A DNA stretch of 64,000 nt from Magnetococcales bacterium HCHbin5 (GCA_002753505.1 PEAG01000002.1:1-64000); one strand, 5' to 3'; shown: positions 53,628-63,189, counted from the stretch's first letter. Numbers and translations are program-made. Notes: generated by a model from the sequence alone, not told the origin.

Positions 53628-54569
53628 TCAATCCCTGCTGGTGAGAACCGCACGTAACCGCTCTATTCGGACACGGAGGAGGCATTCGATCCATTGGATC
53701 CGTTCCAACGTGGGTACGACAGGTACGGGAAAATTTGGCAATACGCGCATCCAAGTATTTAAGACATCCATGTCAAACGCAAGGCACCCGAAGAGGTTCT
53801 GCCTTAATCCTGGATATTGATTGAGCAGCCACTTAATCAGATCAAAATGGCCACACTTTTTGTCCTCGGTTTGGTTCCAGCGCATGTGGTGCTGCCCCTT
53901 CTCGATATAGCGTTTTGTTTGCGCCGGGTCCGATACGAAGCTGACAATCTTGTCATCCAATATTTCATGCCCGAGGCTCGTGCCATTGTCGAAAGCCGGA
54001 GCCAATTCCGGTCTTGGCGGTGTACCTCTCCACAAAATCCCCCAGTTTCCCTGGTGACGGTCGGTGTTGCCGATCAGTGCATCGAAAACAAGAATGCGCG
54101 CCATATCTGGGATCAATCCTGCATCAATTTCTGAAAGAATCTTCAACACGGTTAAAATGTTGTGCTGGCACCCCTTCTTGACGTCAAAATTTGGAATCAG
54201 CCTTTTCATGTGGACAGTACCCGGCTCGTAGCGCACATTTTTATCATCCCGACGGTAAAACCATTCGATTAAGGCGGCAGATTCGTTACTTTTTGACTTC
54301 CAGGCAGCATAGGCCGGAGGAACGGAAATTCCCATCAGGCATCCCAAACGGTAGGCAATTACCTCACACCAAAATTGGGCCGGATGGCGACGTGATGCGT
54401 GTTTGAACAGGTAACGATGCCCGCCAATCAAGAACGGCAAGGGTGGAGATTGAGGGCTGATCCATAAAGACTTCTCTCGGGTACCTTCAGGGTAGGCGGG
54501 GAACCGATCATCTGGATTCCAGGATGAAATATCAATAACCTCTGAAGCCAGTTGCGCATGTCCTGACAT
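53628..54569 (-). CDS. HipA-like kinase in the defence operon
   Basis: A 313-residue protein with the HipA-type kinase core: LVFDALIGNTDRHQGNWGIL (catalytic loop, near 158-178) and LAPAFDNGTSLGHE (metal-binding Asp, near 187-200). PFLIGGHRYLFKHASR, near 45-60, may hold the ATP-binding lysine. HipA enzymes phosphorylate protein serines (for example glutamyl-tRNA synthetase) and cause growth arrest. Here it lacks a HipB antitoxin partner and lies inside a helicase-methylase operon, which suggests an effector or regulatory role in defence. GAGGAAG precedes its ATG; it starts nine bases after the SNF2 gene. Confidence 0.8.
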   Translation of the reverse strand: MSGHAQLASEVIDISSWNPDDRFPAYPEGTREKSLWISPQSPPLPFLIGGHRYLFKHASRRHPAQFWCEVIAYRLGCLMGISVPPAYAAWKSKSNESAALIEWFYRRDDKNVRYEPGTVHMKRLIPNFDVKKGCQHNILTVLKILSEIDAGLIPDMARILVFDALIGNTDRHQGNWGILWRGTPPRPELAPAFDNGTSLGHEILDDKIVSFVSDPAQTKRYIEKGQHHMRWNQTEDKKCGHFDLIKWLLNQYPGLRQNLFGCLAFDMDVLNTWMRVLPNFPVPVVPTLERIQWIECLLRVRIERLRAVLTSRD

Positions 54570-54578
54570 AAATCTTCC

Positions 54579-57419
54579 TCAAAAAGCCACGGCGGGGGCC
54601 AGGACGTAGAGGCCAATCACATCCACCGGCAGGCAGGCTTTGACCTCATAACTGCCCCTGGCTTCACTGGCGTCCCGCACCCGCCGATGGTCTGCCAGGA
54701 GTTCGTTGGCGCGCGCATGGGCAATTTGACTGAAGGCTGGTTGCAATGGCTCCACCCCCTGTTTGGCCATTTCGATCATCTGAGTCTGCTGGCCGGGATC
54801 CATGTTGCGGGCGGGTTCCAACTGCATCAGCGACAACGCATCCCGCTCCGGCAATACTCTGAGAGTGCTGGAACCCTCCACCGCCACCCCCAGACACTCC
54901 TCGGAGAGCAAGGTTTTGCTGTGAAGCAGACGGTTTCCCTCACGCCGTTCGATGATCAACTGGCTGCGCAAACGAAGCAAAAAGACCGTGGTGCGGATCT
55001 GGACCCCCTGGGTAAAGATGGCCCCGCAGCGGGCGGCCAGCTCCGGTTCCTCTTCGTCCAAGGCGCGTTCGGCTACATATTCCGCCAAAGTGGCCACCAG
55101 GGGATGGGTACGGTGGATGTAGGCGACACCGGATGGGGCCGGGTGGGTAAAGGTGATGCGGGTATTGTCCAACAGATCGACGGCAGCCAAACGTTCCCGC
55201 AACGGGGGTACAAGATGCTGAAGCGGAAAGCGGAAATGGTTGCGGACCGCTTCCAGGGGGGCACCCAGACGCTCCGCTGCCCTCCGCACAAAACGGGCAA
55301 CATCAGCCTCACCCCCCAATACCTGAACGGCCTTTTCCCATTCGGGCAACACCTCATCGGGTTTTAACCGCCGTTGGGCAAAGAGGGCTTGGCTCTGTTT
55401 GGCCTTTTCCTTGGCACTCTCCCAGGCCATCTCCACCTCCTGATCCAGTTCATCGAACGGAAGCAAGAGTTGCTTGTGCCCTTGCATCTGGTTGCCTTTT
55501 TTTAACAAGACCGTTTGCATAATGGCATCCATCACCTTGTTGCTGTCCGAGGGCATGGGCACGGAGACACCCAGCTCCTTGCGGATACGTTCGGCCTTGC
55601 GCAGGATTACCTGGAGGACCGCGCCATCGACGGGATTGTTCGCCCCATAATACATGAGAACGCGCACCCTGGGAGAGGGTTGGCCGAACCGGTCCACCCG
55701 GCCCTCCCGTTGCTCATGGCGGGTGGGATTCCAGGTCAGGTCATAGTGGACGACAGCATTGAACAGGTTTTGCAGGTTGATCCCTTCGCTGAGGCAGTCC
55801 GTAGCCACCAGCAACCGTTTGTCAAACTCCCTGAGACTTTGGACCTTCTCTTCCCGTTCTTCCGGGGCCAGCTCCCCGGTGACGGCCATCACCTGCACAC
55901 CTTCCCGCTGGAAGGCGGACTGGAGCTGCTCCGCCACATAATGGGCGGTGGCGATGTAGCGGCAAAAGACCACCGTCTGAAAGCCATCTGCCAGCAGTTT
56001 TTTTAATTGCACCAGCAGTTCCGCCAGCTTGGGATCCTGGCGCGCACCCTTCAACTGTTCGGCCCTTTGGACCAGTTTTGCCAGCTCCTGCCGCTCCTCC
56101 ACGGTGCCCGCCGGAATGCTCTCATCCAGGCTCAAACCCTCTTCCGCATCGCCATCCAGTACGGTTTCTGCAGCCCTTTTTTCCAGGTTGACGAGTTGGC
56201 TCTCTTCGGACTCTGCACCGGCAGCCTGCATCCGGGTGCGTAACGCCAGGCTCGCTGCGGCGGGACTGCTGCCGATGCAGCGGAGCAACGCCAAGGCTGC
56301 CCACCAGCTCATGCGCTGTTTCAACAGGCTCAATCCTTCGGCCTGCTGGACCATTTGCCGGGCATGGTGCAAAACATCATCAAACAGCTTTTTCCAGTCA
56401 CCCGTCAGAAGGTAGGTGGTCTCCGCCGACTCCCGATCCGGGAAGAGCGTAGAGTCCTGCCACTCCCGGATATCCGGTCGCCGCCGTTGTACAAAATGGC
56501 GGGCCAGCTCTTCACGCAATCCTTTGCGGTCGGAGGGGGGGGAACCCTGGAGAGCTTTGAATTCAGGCCGCAACAGGCCAAGCAGATTGTAAAACGCCTC
56601 CTCATCGCCGCTGTGGGGGGTGGCGGTGAGAAAGATCATGTGCCGGTTTGGATCATCCGCCAGCCCCTTCAACAACTGGTATCGCTGATGACGGGCGTTG
56701 GCACCACTGCGAACCGAACTGTGGGCCTCCTCCACGATGACCAATTCCGGGCAGGCGCGCAGAAACTCATCCCGACGCCGATCCGCCTTGATATAATCCA
56801 GGGAGACAATGGTGAAGGGATAGACCTCGAAGATTGACTGGCCAGCCATCAGCCCCCGTTCCAACCGTCCGGCGGTGCCGGTACGAACCACTTCCGCCTG
56901 GATGTTAAATTTGGAGAGCAGTTCCTGTTGCCATTGTTCACACAGATGCGGTGGGCAGATCACCGTCATCCGTTCCACCTCGCCCCGGTCCAGCAGTTCC
57001 CGCATGATCAAGCCCGCCTCAATGGTCTTGCCGATACCGACATCGTCGGCGATGAGCAGGCGTACCGTTGCCAGCCGCAGGGCCATGAGCAGCGGCACCA
57101 ACTGGTAGGCCCGTGGTTCCACACCGAGGTTGCCAAAGCTGCGAAAGGGCCCCGCCCCGGCCCGGAGAGTGAGGCGCAAGGAGTCCCGCAACAAGAGCGC
57201 GGCGGTTTGGGAACCCGCCTTGGTCGCATCCGGCAGCGTAAAGGTGGCCGACACCGGCAGGGTCGGTTCGAGGGGCAGAAAAAGGATGGTGGCATCTTCC
57301 TCACTGCCACCGAGAGGGCGCAGACGCAGAACTTGGTCCCGGCTTTCCGCCAGAACCACCCACTCCCGTCCCCTGGCTCGCACCAGACTGCCGGGCTGAA
57401 AGCTTTCGGCCATGCTCAT
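54579..57419 (-). CDS. SNF2-family helicase (DrmD-like)
   Basis: A 946-residue superfamily 2 ATPase. Residues 1-100 form a small beta-rich domain (SLVRARGREWVVLAES). Walker A is ADDVGIGKTIEAGLIM (near 123-138), motif II is LVIVEEAHSSVRSG (near 225, EEAH instead of DEAH), and motif III is FLTATPHSG. The second lobe has TVVFCRYIATAHYVAEQLQ and HEQREGRVDRFGQ (near 570). The C-terminal region is long and helical. This type matches DrmD of class 1 DISARM and other SNF2 remodellers of R-M-like systems. The start at 57419 forms an ATGA overlap with the giant helicase; a frame extension to 57473 lies inside that gene. Confidence 0.88.
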   Translation of the reverse strand: MSMAESFQPGSLVRARGREWVVLAESRDQVLRLRPLGGSEEDATILFLPLEPTLPVSATFTLPDATKAGSQTAALLLRDSLRLTLRAGAGPFRSFGNLGVEPRAYQLVPLLMALRLATVRLLIADDVGIGKTIEAGLIMRELLDRGEVERMTVICPPHLCEQWQQELLSKFNIQAEVVRTGTAGRLERGLMAGQSIFEVYPFTIVSLDYIKADRRRDEFLRACPELVIVEEAHSSVRSGANARHQRYQLLKGLADDPNRHMIFLTATPHSGDEEAFYNLLGLLRPEFKALQGSPPSDRKGLREELARHFVQRRRPDIREWQDSTLFPDRESAETTYLLTGDWKKLFDDVLHHARQMVQQAEGLSLLKQRMSWWAALALLRCIGSSPAAASLALRTRMQAAGAESEESQLVNLEKRAAETVLDGDAEEGLSLDESIPAGTVEERQELAKLVQRAEQLKGARQDPKLAELLVQLKKLLADGFQTVVFCRYIATAHYVAEQLQSAFQREGVQVMAVTGELAPEEREEKVQSLREFDKRLLVATDCLSEGINLQNLFNAVVHYDLTWNPTRHEQREGRVDRFGQPSPRVRVLMYYGANNPVDGAVLQVILRKAERIRKELGVSVPMPSDSNKVMDAIMQTVLLKKGNQMQGHKQLLLPFDELDQEVEMAWESAKEKAKQSQALFAQRRLKPDEVLPEWEKAVQVLGGEADVARFVRRAAERLGAPLEAVRNHFRFPLQHLVPPLRERLAAVDLLDNTRITFTHPAPSGVAYIHRTHPLVATLAEYVAERALDEEEPELAARCGAIFTQGVQIRTTVFLLRLRSQLIIERREGNRLLHSKTLLSEECLGVAVEGSSTLRVLPERDALSLMQLEPARNMDPGQQTQMIEMAKQGVEPLQPAFSQIAHARANELLADHRRVRDASEARGSYEVKACLPVDVIGLYVLAPAVAF

Positions 57420-60400
57420 GGCGTGTTTCCCTGTCCAAAGATAAAGCGATGCGCCTGGATTATGGCCCGCCATGCCGATTGTTCCTTGGGAAACCGCACG
57501 ACGGTCAGCCCGGCATCCCGCAGGTTGCTGGTGGTCTGGGCGTCCAGTTTGCTCTGGGTGTTGCCTTCATGGTGCGGTCCATCGATATAAACAAGGGCCT
57601 GTTTGTCGGAATAACCGAAATCCGCCCGGGTGTTGAATGCCTGGAGTAACGGTTGGGCACGATCGGGCAGGTTGTAGCCATGGTCGCGCAAATAGAGCAA
57701 CCATGCCCGCTCCAGCGAAGAGACAGAGGCGTTCAGGAGGCTCTGTAAAATATCATTCAGGGAGTGGCCCGATTGCCCTTTTTCCGTTTGACAACGGGTC
57801 AGACGGCAGAGCAGGTCCAGTACCTGGACATTATTGCGGTCGATCAACGCATGTTCAGGCTGATTATAATAACTGAGCAGGCAACGATAGCAACCGGCTT
57901 CACAATTTTCGTTGGTGTCCACGAGATCGGCGTGATTATGCCACTTCCCTGAGCCAGAACGGAAATGGAGAATCTCCAAGGCTTGTCTTGCCACCTTGCG
58001 CACAGCTTTCGGGTCCGAAACCAGACGGGTCAGGACGCCTGCTCCCCCCTCGGCCGACTCATAAAACAGGATGGCATTGCGGCGACCCCGTTCTGGCAAG
58101 GGCTCAGCCGCCAGTTCGCTCTCCTCCAGTTGGAAGGTCGCTTCGATGCCCCGTTTGAAGGCGTATTGCAAGGTGACCATTGCCGCCTCATCCAACAGCA
58201 TTTTGGACTGCACGATCAGAATATTGCGGCGATCTTCCACATAGGGCGTGATGCGTTGGATCGATTTTCCCTGTTCCAGAGTATCGTCCACATCTTCCGG
58301 GGCTTGGGCATCCTTGGACCAGATGCCGCTGGCCACGTCAATGTTGAAGCCATGGATGGATTTTTCCTTTCTGCGCCGCCACCCCAGATTGATCCGCCAC
58401 AGGGCAGCGGTCGGTCCATAGCGGACAGTCAGCAACGCATCATCGCCTGCCGAAATCTTGAGTGAGGTAAAGCAGGGCAGGCCATTCTGCTCGGCATAGC
58501 GAAATGTCGTGGCGGTTTCATAGCCCTGACGTTGCCGTTCCTCCTCGTCGGAGGTGATACGGTTGGCCCGCCGGGTGCTGACCTGCTCAATGCGGTACAG
58601 GTCGATCAGGTTGCGCCCTCCCTCCAGGGGGTTGGTACAGTTAACGCACAATTCAAACGCTTTCTGGTCACCAAAGTGCCCATAACCACAGGCCGGGCAA
58701 AGCCGGGCACTCTGGACCGGAAGGGTGGCCGAGGTGGAAACGTTCTCCTCATCCTTGATACCGAGGATAGCCTTGCGCACACGGTAGGTACTGCCTTCAT
58801 GGTAGATGATGGATTGTGGCCCAAACTCAGACAGTCCCAGGAAACGCGGGCGACTCAGGAAGGCATCACGCCCGACCTTTTCCCGGCGACCTGGAATAAA
58901 GGCCATCAAAGGGAGACGGGGAAAATTATAACCGGGCAAAAACCCCTGACTGGCCAAAAATCGGTAGGTGTAAAAATCGGAATTCATGCTGGCCCTGGCG
59001 TCCAGCAGCAGATCCTGCTGAATCCGGGCTTCGTCGTACCGTTGTTTGGCCTCCTTGCGGTCCTTTTCCGTGGCCGCCGCATTCATCTGGACAGCATGGC
59101 TTTTTTCCATCTGCCTGGCTGTGGCGCGATACAGGGAACGCCAGCGATCAAAAGCCTGATTGAATTGGCGGAATGAGGCGTTGATAATGTTGCCCTGCCA
59201 CTCCGGGCTGTACCAGGGAGCTGCGTCAGGGGTCAACTCATTCTCGACCATGGCCAGTATGGCAATGGCACGTTTGGCAGCCCGCTCACGCACCGGATGC
59301 GTGTCCATGCAGGTTGCCAGATCCTGTCTCACTGGCAGCGTATCCGGTTTTTCCAGATCCAGCGACTCCTTGACCGAGCTGCCGAGCTTTTGACCGGTCT
59401 CTGCCAGCCATACCGCGTGGAGGTGGCTTTTGATCAACTCTTCGTTGGCCAAATCGATCATGGGGGGGTTGACACTGCCAGTCACCATGCGGGCCGGGTC
59501 GGCAAAAAAATATTGATCATGGGGAGAACGGGCTGCGCAGTAGGTGATGACCAGGGCCGGTTGCCCGCTGCGCCCGGCCCGCCCGCTGCGTTGGGCATAG
59601 TTGGCAGGTGTCGGTGGTGTGTTGCGCATGAAAACGGTATTCAGGGCCGAAATATCAACACCGAGTTCCATGGTGGGTGAACAAAACAGTACAGGCAGCT
59701 TGGCGGCTCGGAATGCCTCTTCCCGTTCTTCGCGGGTGGTGTTGTCCACCTGGGCAGTATGTTCCCTGGCTTCCAGTTGGTGCAGGAAGCGATCCTCATC
59801 TTGAAGCTGTTGGGCAACATTCTGGTAGAGGGTACGGAAAAAGGCGTTGTCACTCTCCTTGAATCCTCTGGCAGACGAGGCAGCTGTTGGATTCTGGTTC
59901 AAGGACCACTCCAAAACGGTTGCCCCAACGCGATATCCCCGCTGGCCGTGATTCATCTCAACCGGCTCGACCAGACCATAGAGCTCCAGCACCCGGAGCA
60001 TGTCGTCGATCAAGGTGTTGTGGATATTGTCATCAAACTTTTTGGGATAATCGGGGGTTCCGGCCCCCCATGTCGCCTGGCTCTTCAAACGGGTACCAAA
60101 TCGGGAACGATAGGAGATGTGGACAGTCGGAGGGTCAAGCCTGGCTGACGGAGATTTTGGACGGGGAATCATGATGGTTGCGGCCACCGGACTCTCATCC
60201 TCCGACAAACCCCAGGGTTCCTTCAAATCTGAAAAACTGCGGTTGCGAACCTGCTCCAGGTAATGGGTATCGAGGTAGATGGTCTTGATGGCCAAACCAC
60301 GGCGCATGGTATCGAGCAACTCCTGAAGCAGCGATTCCCGGAGTTCCGGAGTTGCATGGGCCAGCAGTGGGTGCGAGAGGGACCATGCGTTTTGGTCCTG

Positions 60401-62647
60401 GGCACACTCTTTGAGGGACTGGTACCGAATTTTGAGCAGGCACAGTTGCTCCAGATTGGGATTCGTGATGCGCCAGCCCCGGCGCAGATCGTGATACAAC
60501 CGATAGCCTATCACATCACGCAGGGTTTTCTGGGTGTTCTGGGCCTTGGCTCCCTTGGCCTCCGGGTTGGAGGAATAGTCGTCTGGCACCAGACGCAAAT
60601 GTTCCACCACCCGTTGGGTCAGGGTATCATCCCGCAACACTCCGTCCGGTTCATTCTTGATGGCGGCCAGCAGGGCACCCCGCAGGAGCAAAATCTGGAT
60701 AAAATCGTTAAAATGTCCAGCCTGCAATGAAGCATCCTGTCGATTATCGCTGAACCCGAGCAGTTTTTTGGCCTCTTGTCCCAATCCTTCCGCCTCACAC
60801 AGCAAATATCTGAGTGCTATCATGGTGAGTATGGTCGTTGCGGAACTGCGTCCCTCACTGCTCAGGGAGGAGAGTTTGGTCAGGTCACTGCGTATACTGC
60901 CGTCATAGCTTATGCCGCAATCGGGATGGAGGCAAAAGCGGAAGGATCCGGGGATATACCAACCGGGCATGCCATCAGCCTGAGACTCACCCTTGGTACT
61001 GACCTGCAAAGGAATGGGACGGTAGCGGCGATAGTAGGGTCTCAAACGCGCCTCGCCACTCTCGAAATCAAGCCACTCCTCAGGAAAATGCGCCTCCATG
61101 CCCTGTGGGTTAAACAGGCCATCCGGGTCAGGCATAAAAAAACCGGACTGTACGCTATCCTCCTCGCTGGCGCGCTCGGACAACTCGCGCGGAGCGATGG
61201 CAGTCACGTGTCGGTTCTCGGTGGTGGCCCAAACGGGCAGATATTCCTGCCCACACTCCCGACAAAACACGCTGTTGAACAGGAGCTTGTTGCGCTCCCC
61301 AGGCTGAAATTGCTGGCCATCAACAGTCAGGTAGCGGCGTCCCGCAGGCTCAAGAGTGGTGAACAGATTGCCCGCTCCGGCAATAAATTGATGCAATCGG
61401 AACGCGAACAGCGGCTGTCCTTGGGCATTCTTGGTATGAAAAGCGAGCAGGAGAAAGCGGGCCAAATATGTCTCACAGTTCCCCAAGGGGAGATTGGTTG
61501 CAACAGCAAGCTGCTCAGCCGCCTGAAGCACTGTTTTTGGCTGGGAGGTGCGCCTGAGTTTGCCATCGGGCAGCCCGCCCGCCTTTTCCAGACCCAGATT
61601 TGTTTCCACCCAAATGGCAAGCGGATGACGGCTTAATGCCTCGTAGGAAGGCGAATCCGGTACCCCATTTGAGATGGCCAGGGCCAGATCCTGAAGCGGA
61701 ACCGCACCAGGCGTTACCCGTTCCAACGTTTCGGTCACGACATTGTCTGGTTTCACCACAGAACCAAACAACCGGCTGGCCACCTCTGCCACCACCCGGC
61801 TGCGCTCTGCGGGCGTTCCCTCGGTGGTCATGGTGGCCGAGGTTCCGACGCACAGGAGATCGGCATTGAGTCGTTCCCGTACCCGTCTGACCAGTAGGGC
61901 AACATCGGCTCCCTGCCGACCACGGTATGTATGCAGTTCATCAAGCACCAGAAAACGTAGCCCGGCTGCATGCTTGATGACAGCCTGATCGGGAGGATTG
62001 TGACGGGTCATGATCAATTCGAGCATGACATAGTTGGTCAGGAGAATGTCAGGCGGGCATTCAGCAATTTTCTGACGATCTTGCTCGGACTCCTGCCCTG
62101 TGTAGCGGGCGAAAGTGACAGGTTCCTGGTTGGGTGCATAACCCACGTGGAGAAACCTCTCCAACTCCTCCTTCTGGCTGTTGCAAAGGGCATTCATCGG
62201 GTAAACCACAATGGCCGAGATGCCCACCTGTTTTTTTACCGCTTTCTGACGCAGGACGTGGTCAACGATGGGGATGAAATAGGCGAGAGATTTGCCGGAA
62301 CCCGTTCCGGTCGTCAAGACATAACTCTCCCCCTGTTGGGCAATGCGGATAGCCTCTTCCTGATGCTTGTGTACCCTCATCGGAATGCCGAGGGAACCAG
62401 GCTCCTTCCGGGTGCGGAAAATGTTCCGGCATTCCGGGTGCAGGAGTCCCTCGGCGACCAGATCGTCAATCCAGCCTCCCGACACAAAACTTGGGTTCAG
62501 CTGGATGAGAGGGGCTGGCCAGAAACGGCCTTTTCCATACACCTTATCGACATAAGCCTTCATGTCGCTGGCCAGGATTTTGGTAAAACTGCGGGAGAAT
62601 TGCTCGTATTGATCGATCAATTTTTTTCGGAACTCGAACACGTCCAT
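57416..62647 (-). CDS. Giant DEAD/DEAH helicase with DUF1998-like cysteine clusters and nuclease-like C-terminus
   Basis: A 1743-residue protein, first gene of the defence operon. Walker A TTGTGSGKSLAYF is near 112-124 and motif II VLDELHTYRGRQGAD near 234-248. The second lobe has CSPTMELGVDISAL and motif VI YAQRSGRAGRSG (near 1010-1022). The DUF1998-type region carries CPACG...CVNC (near 1320-1340) and CEAGCYRCL (near 1577). The last 110 residues contain ADFGYSDKQALVYIDGPHHE, a Vsr/DUF559-like PD-(D/E)XK nuclease pattern. It looks like DrmA helicase, DrmB DUF1998 and a nuclease in one chain; Druantia DruE is another relative to consider. GGGAG precedes the ATG. No promoter was assigned. Confidence 0.88.
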   Translation of the reverse strand: MDVFEFRKKLIDQYEQFSRSFTKILASDMKAYVDKVYGKGRFWPAPLIQLNPSFVSGGWIDDLVAEGLLHPECRNIFRTRKEPGSLGIPMRVHKHQEEAIRIAQQGESYVLTTGTGSGKSLAYFIPIVDHVLRQKAVKKQVGISAIVVYPMNALCNSQKEELERFLHVGYAPNQEPVTFARYTGQESEQDRQKIAECPPDILLTNYVMLELIMTRHNPPDQAVIKHAAGLRFLVLDELHTYRGRQGADVALLVRRVRERLNADLLCVGTSATMTTEGTPAERSRVVAEVASRLFGSVVKPDNVVTETLERVTPGAVPLQDLALAISNGVPDSPSYEALSRHPLAIWVETNLGLEKAGGLPDGKLRRTSQPKTVLQAAEQLAVATNLPLGNCETYLARFLLLAFHTKNAQGQPLFAFRLHQFIAGAGNLFTTLEPAGRRYLTVDGQQFQPGERNKLLFNSVFCRECGQEYLPVWATTENRHVTAIAPRELSERASEEDSVQSGFFMPDPDGLFNPQGMEAHFPEEWLDFESGEARLRPYYRRYRPIPLQVSTKGESQADGMPGWYIPGSFRFCLHPDCGISYDGSIRSDLTKLSSLSSEGRSSATTILTMIALRYLLCEAEGLGQEAKKLLGFSDNRQDASLQAGHFNDFIQILLLRGALLAAIKNEPDGVLRDDTLTQRVVEHLRLVPDDYSSNPEAKGAKAQNTQKTLRDVIGYRLYHDLRRGWRITNPNLEQLCLLKIRYQSLKECAQDQNAWSLSHPLLAHATPELRESLLQELLDTMRRGLAIKTIYLDTHYLEQVRNRSFSDLKEPWGLSEDESPVAATIMIPRPKSPSARLDPPTVHISYRSRFGTRLKSQATWGAGTPDYPKKFDDNIHNTLIDDMLRVLELYGLVEPVEMNHGQRGYRVGATVLEWSLNQNPTAASSARGFKESDNAFFRTLYQNVAQQLQDEDRFLHQLEAREHTAQVDNTTREEREEAFRAAKLPVLFCSPTMELGVDISALNTVFMRNTPPTPANYAQRSGRAGRSGQPALVITYCAARSPHDQYFFADPARMVTGSVNPPMIDLANEELIKSHLHAVWLAETGQKLGSSVKESLDLEKPDTLPVRQDLATCMDTHPVRERAAKRAIAILAMVENELTPDAAPWYSPEWQGNIINASFRQFNQAFDRWRSLYRATARQMEKSHAVQMNAAATEKDRKEAKQRYDEARIQQDLLLDARASMNSDFYTYRFLASQGFLPGYNFPRLPLMAFIPGRREKVGRDAFLSRPRFLGLSEFGPQSIIYHEGSTYRVRKAILGIKDEENVSTSATLPVQSARLCPACGYGHFGDQKAFELCVNCTNPLEGGRNLIDLYRIEQVSTRRANRITSDEEERQRQGYETATTFRYAEQNGLPCFTSLKISAGDDALLTVRYGPTAALWRINLGWRRRKEKSIHGFNIDVASGIWSKDAQAPEDVDDTLEQGKSIQRITPYVEDRRNILIVQSKMLLDEAAMVTLQYAFKRGIEATFQLEESELAAEPLPERGRRNAILFYESAEGGAGVLTRLVSDPKAVRKVARQALEILHFRSGSGKWHNHADLVDTNENCEAGCYRCLLSYYNQPEHALIDRNNVQVLDLLCRLTRCQTEKGQSGHSLNDILQSLLNASVSSLERAWLLYLRDHGYNLPDRAQPLLQAFNTRADFGYSDKQALVYIDGPHHEGNTQSKLDAQTTSNLRDAGLTVVRFPKEQSAWRAIIQAHRFIFGQGNTP

Positions 62648-62766
62648 CAGGCAATCTCCCGATGCAGCCGATACGACTTGTTTGCAGGAAAAAAAGAGAC
62701 GATGCCCCTCATTCCCAACCCCTCACGGGAACCAGTCTAACGCAATTCAACGATTGAAAACAGGCC

Positions 62767-63189
62767 CTAGGTTTTTTCCTCCAGCAATTCAAACAGACCG
62801 TACAGGGTACTCATCACCCAGACTATGGGCCGCCCACCCAGGGCAACAGCCGGTTGTGGTTTGGAGATGGGCAAAAAGCCGTGGGTACGGCACCGACGCA
62901 GGCTTTCCGACAAGTCGGGCACGGAGTAGCACAGGTGCAGCAACTTGACCCCCTTTTGCAGGCTGAGTGCCACGGGGGATTGCGCATCCCATGGCTCCAC
63001 CAACTCCAGCAATTGATCGTGGATGCGCACAAACGCGACCCGTACCCGCTGAATGGGATCATCCACGGCAACCCCGGCTCCACATACGGATTCGATGGAG
63101 GCCGTCACCAAACCGGTATGGTGATAACGGGCACCGGGACCGAACAGATCCAACGCCTGGATGGGTAGATCCACGGAATGAAAGGTCAT
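62767..63189 (-). CDS. VOC-family (glyoxalase/methylmalonyl-CoA-epimerase-like) protein
   Basis: A 140-residue protein with two beta-alpha-beta-beta-beta modules. It has RYHHTGLVTASIES (first metal His), VRVAFVRIHDQLLELVEP (Glu), KLLHLCYSVPDLSESLRRC (His) and TLYGLFELLE (Glu), the ligand pattern of metal-dependent VOC enzymes. Its ATG overlaps the stop of the fkbH-like gene (ATGA), so both act in one pathway, perhaps in making or using an unusual acyl unit for glycan or natural-product synthesis. The precise reaction is unknown. Its last 23 codons are duplicated at 48675-48746. Confidence 0.8.
   Translation of the reverse strand: MTFHSVDLPIQALDLFGPGARYHHTGLVTASIESVCGAGVAVDDPIQRVRVAFVRIHDQLLELVEPWDAQSPVALSLQKGVKLLHLCYSVPDLSESLRRCRTHGFLPISKPQPAVALGGRPIVWVMSTLYGLFELLEEKT
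62773..62838. repeat. 66-bp direct repeat, right copy
   Basis: This copy lies inside the 3' end of the intact VOC-family gene and matches 48681-48746 at 63 of 66 positions, same orientation. The start of the defence operon lies 125 bases to its left. Confidence 0.92.

Noticed and set aside
48912-62647. Calling the operon canonical class 1 DISARM
   Set aside because: No separate drmA, drmB or PLD-type drmC is present, and HipA-like and HIRAN genes are added; 'DISARM-like' is as far as the sequence supports.
48681-62838. Insertion sequence or prophage explaining the island
   Set aside because: No transposase, integrase, tRNA target or phage gene is visible between or beside the repeats.
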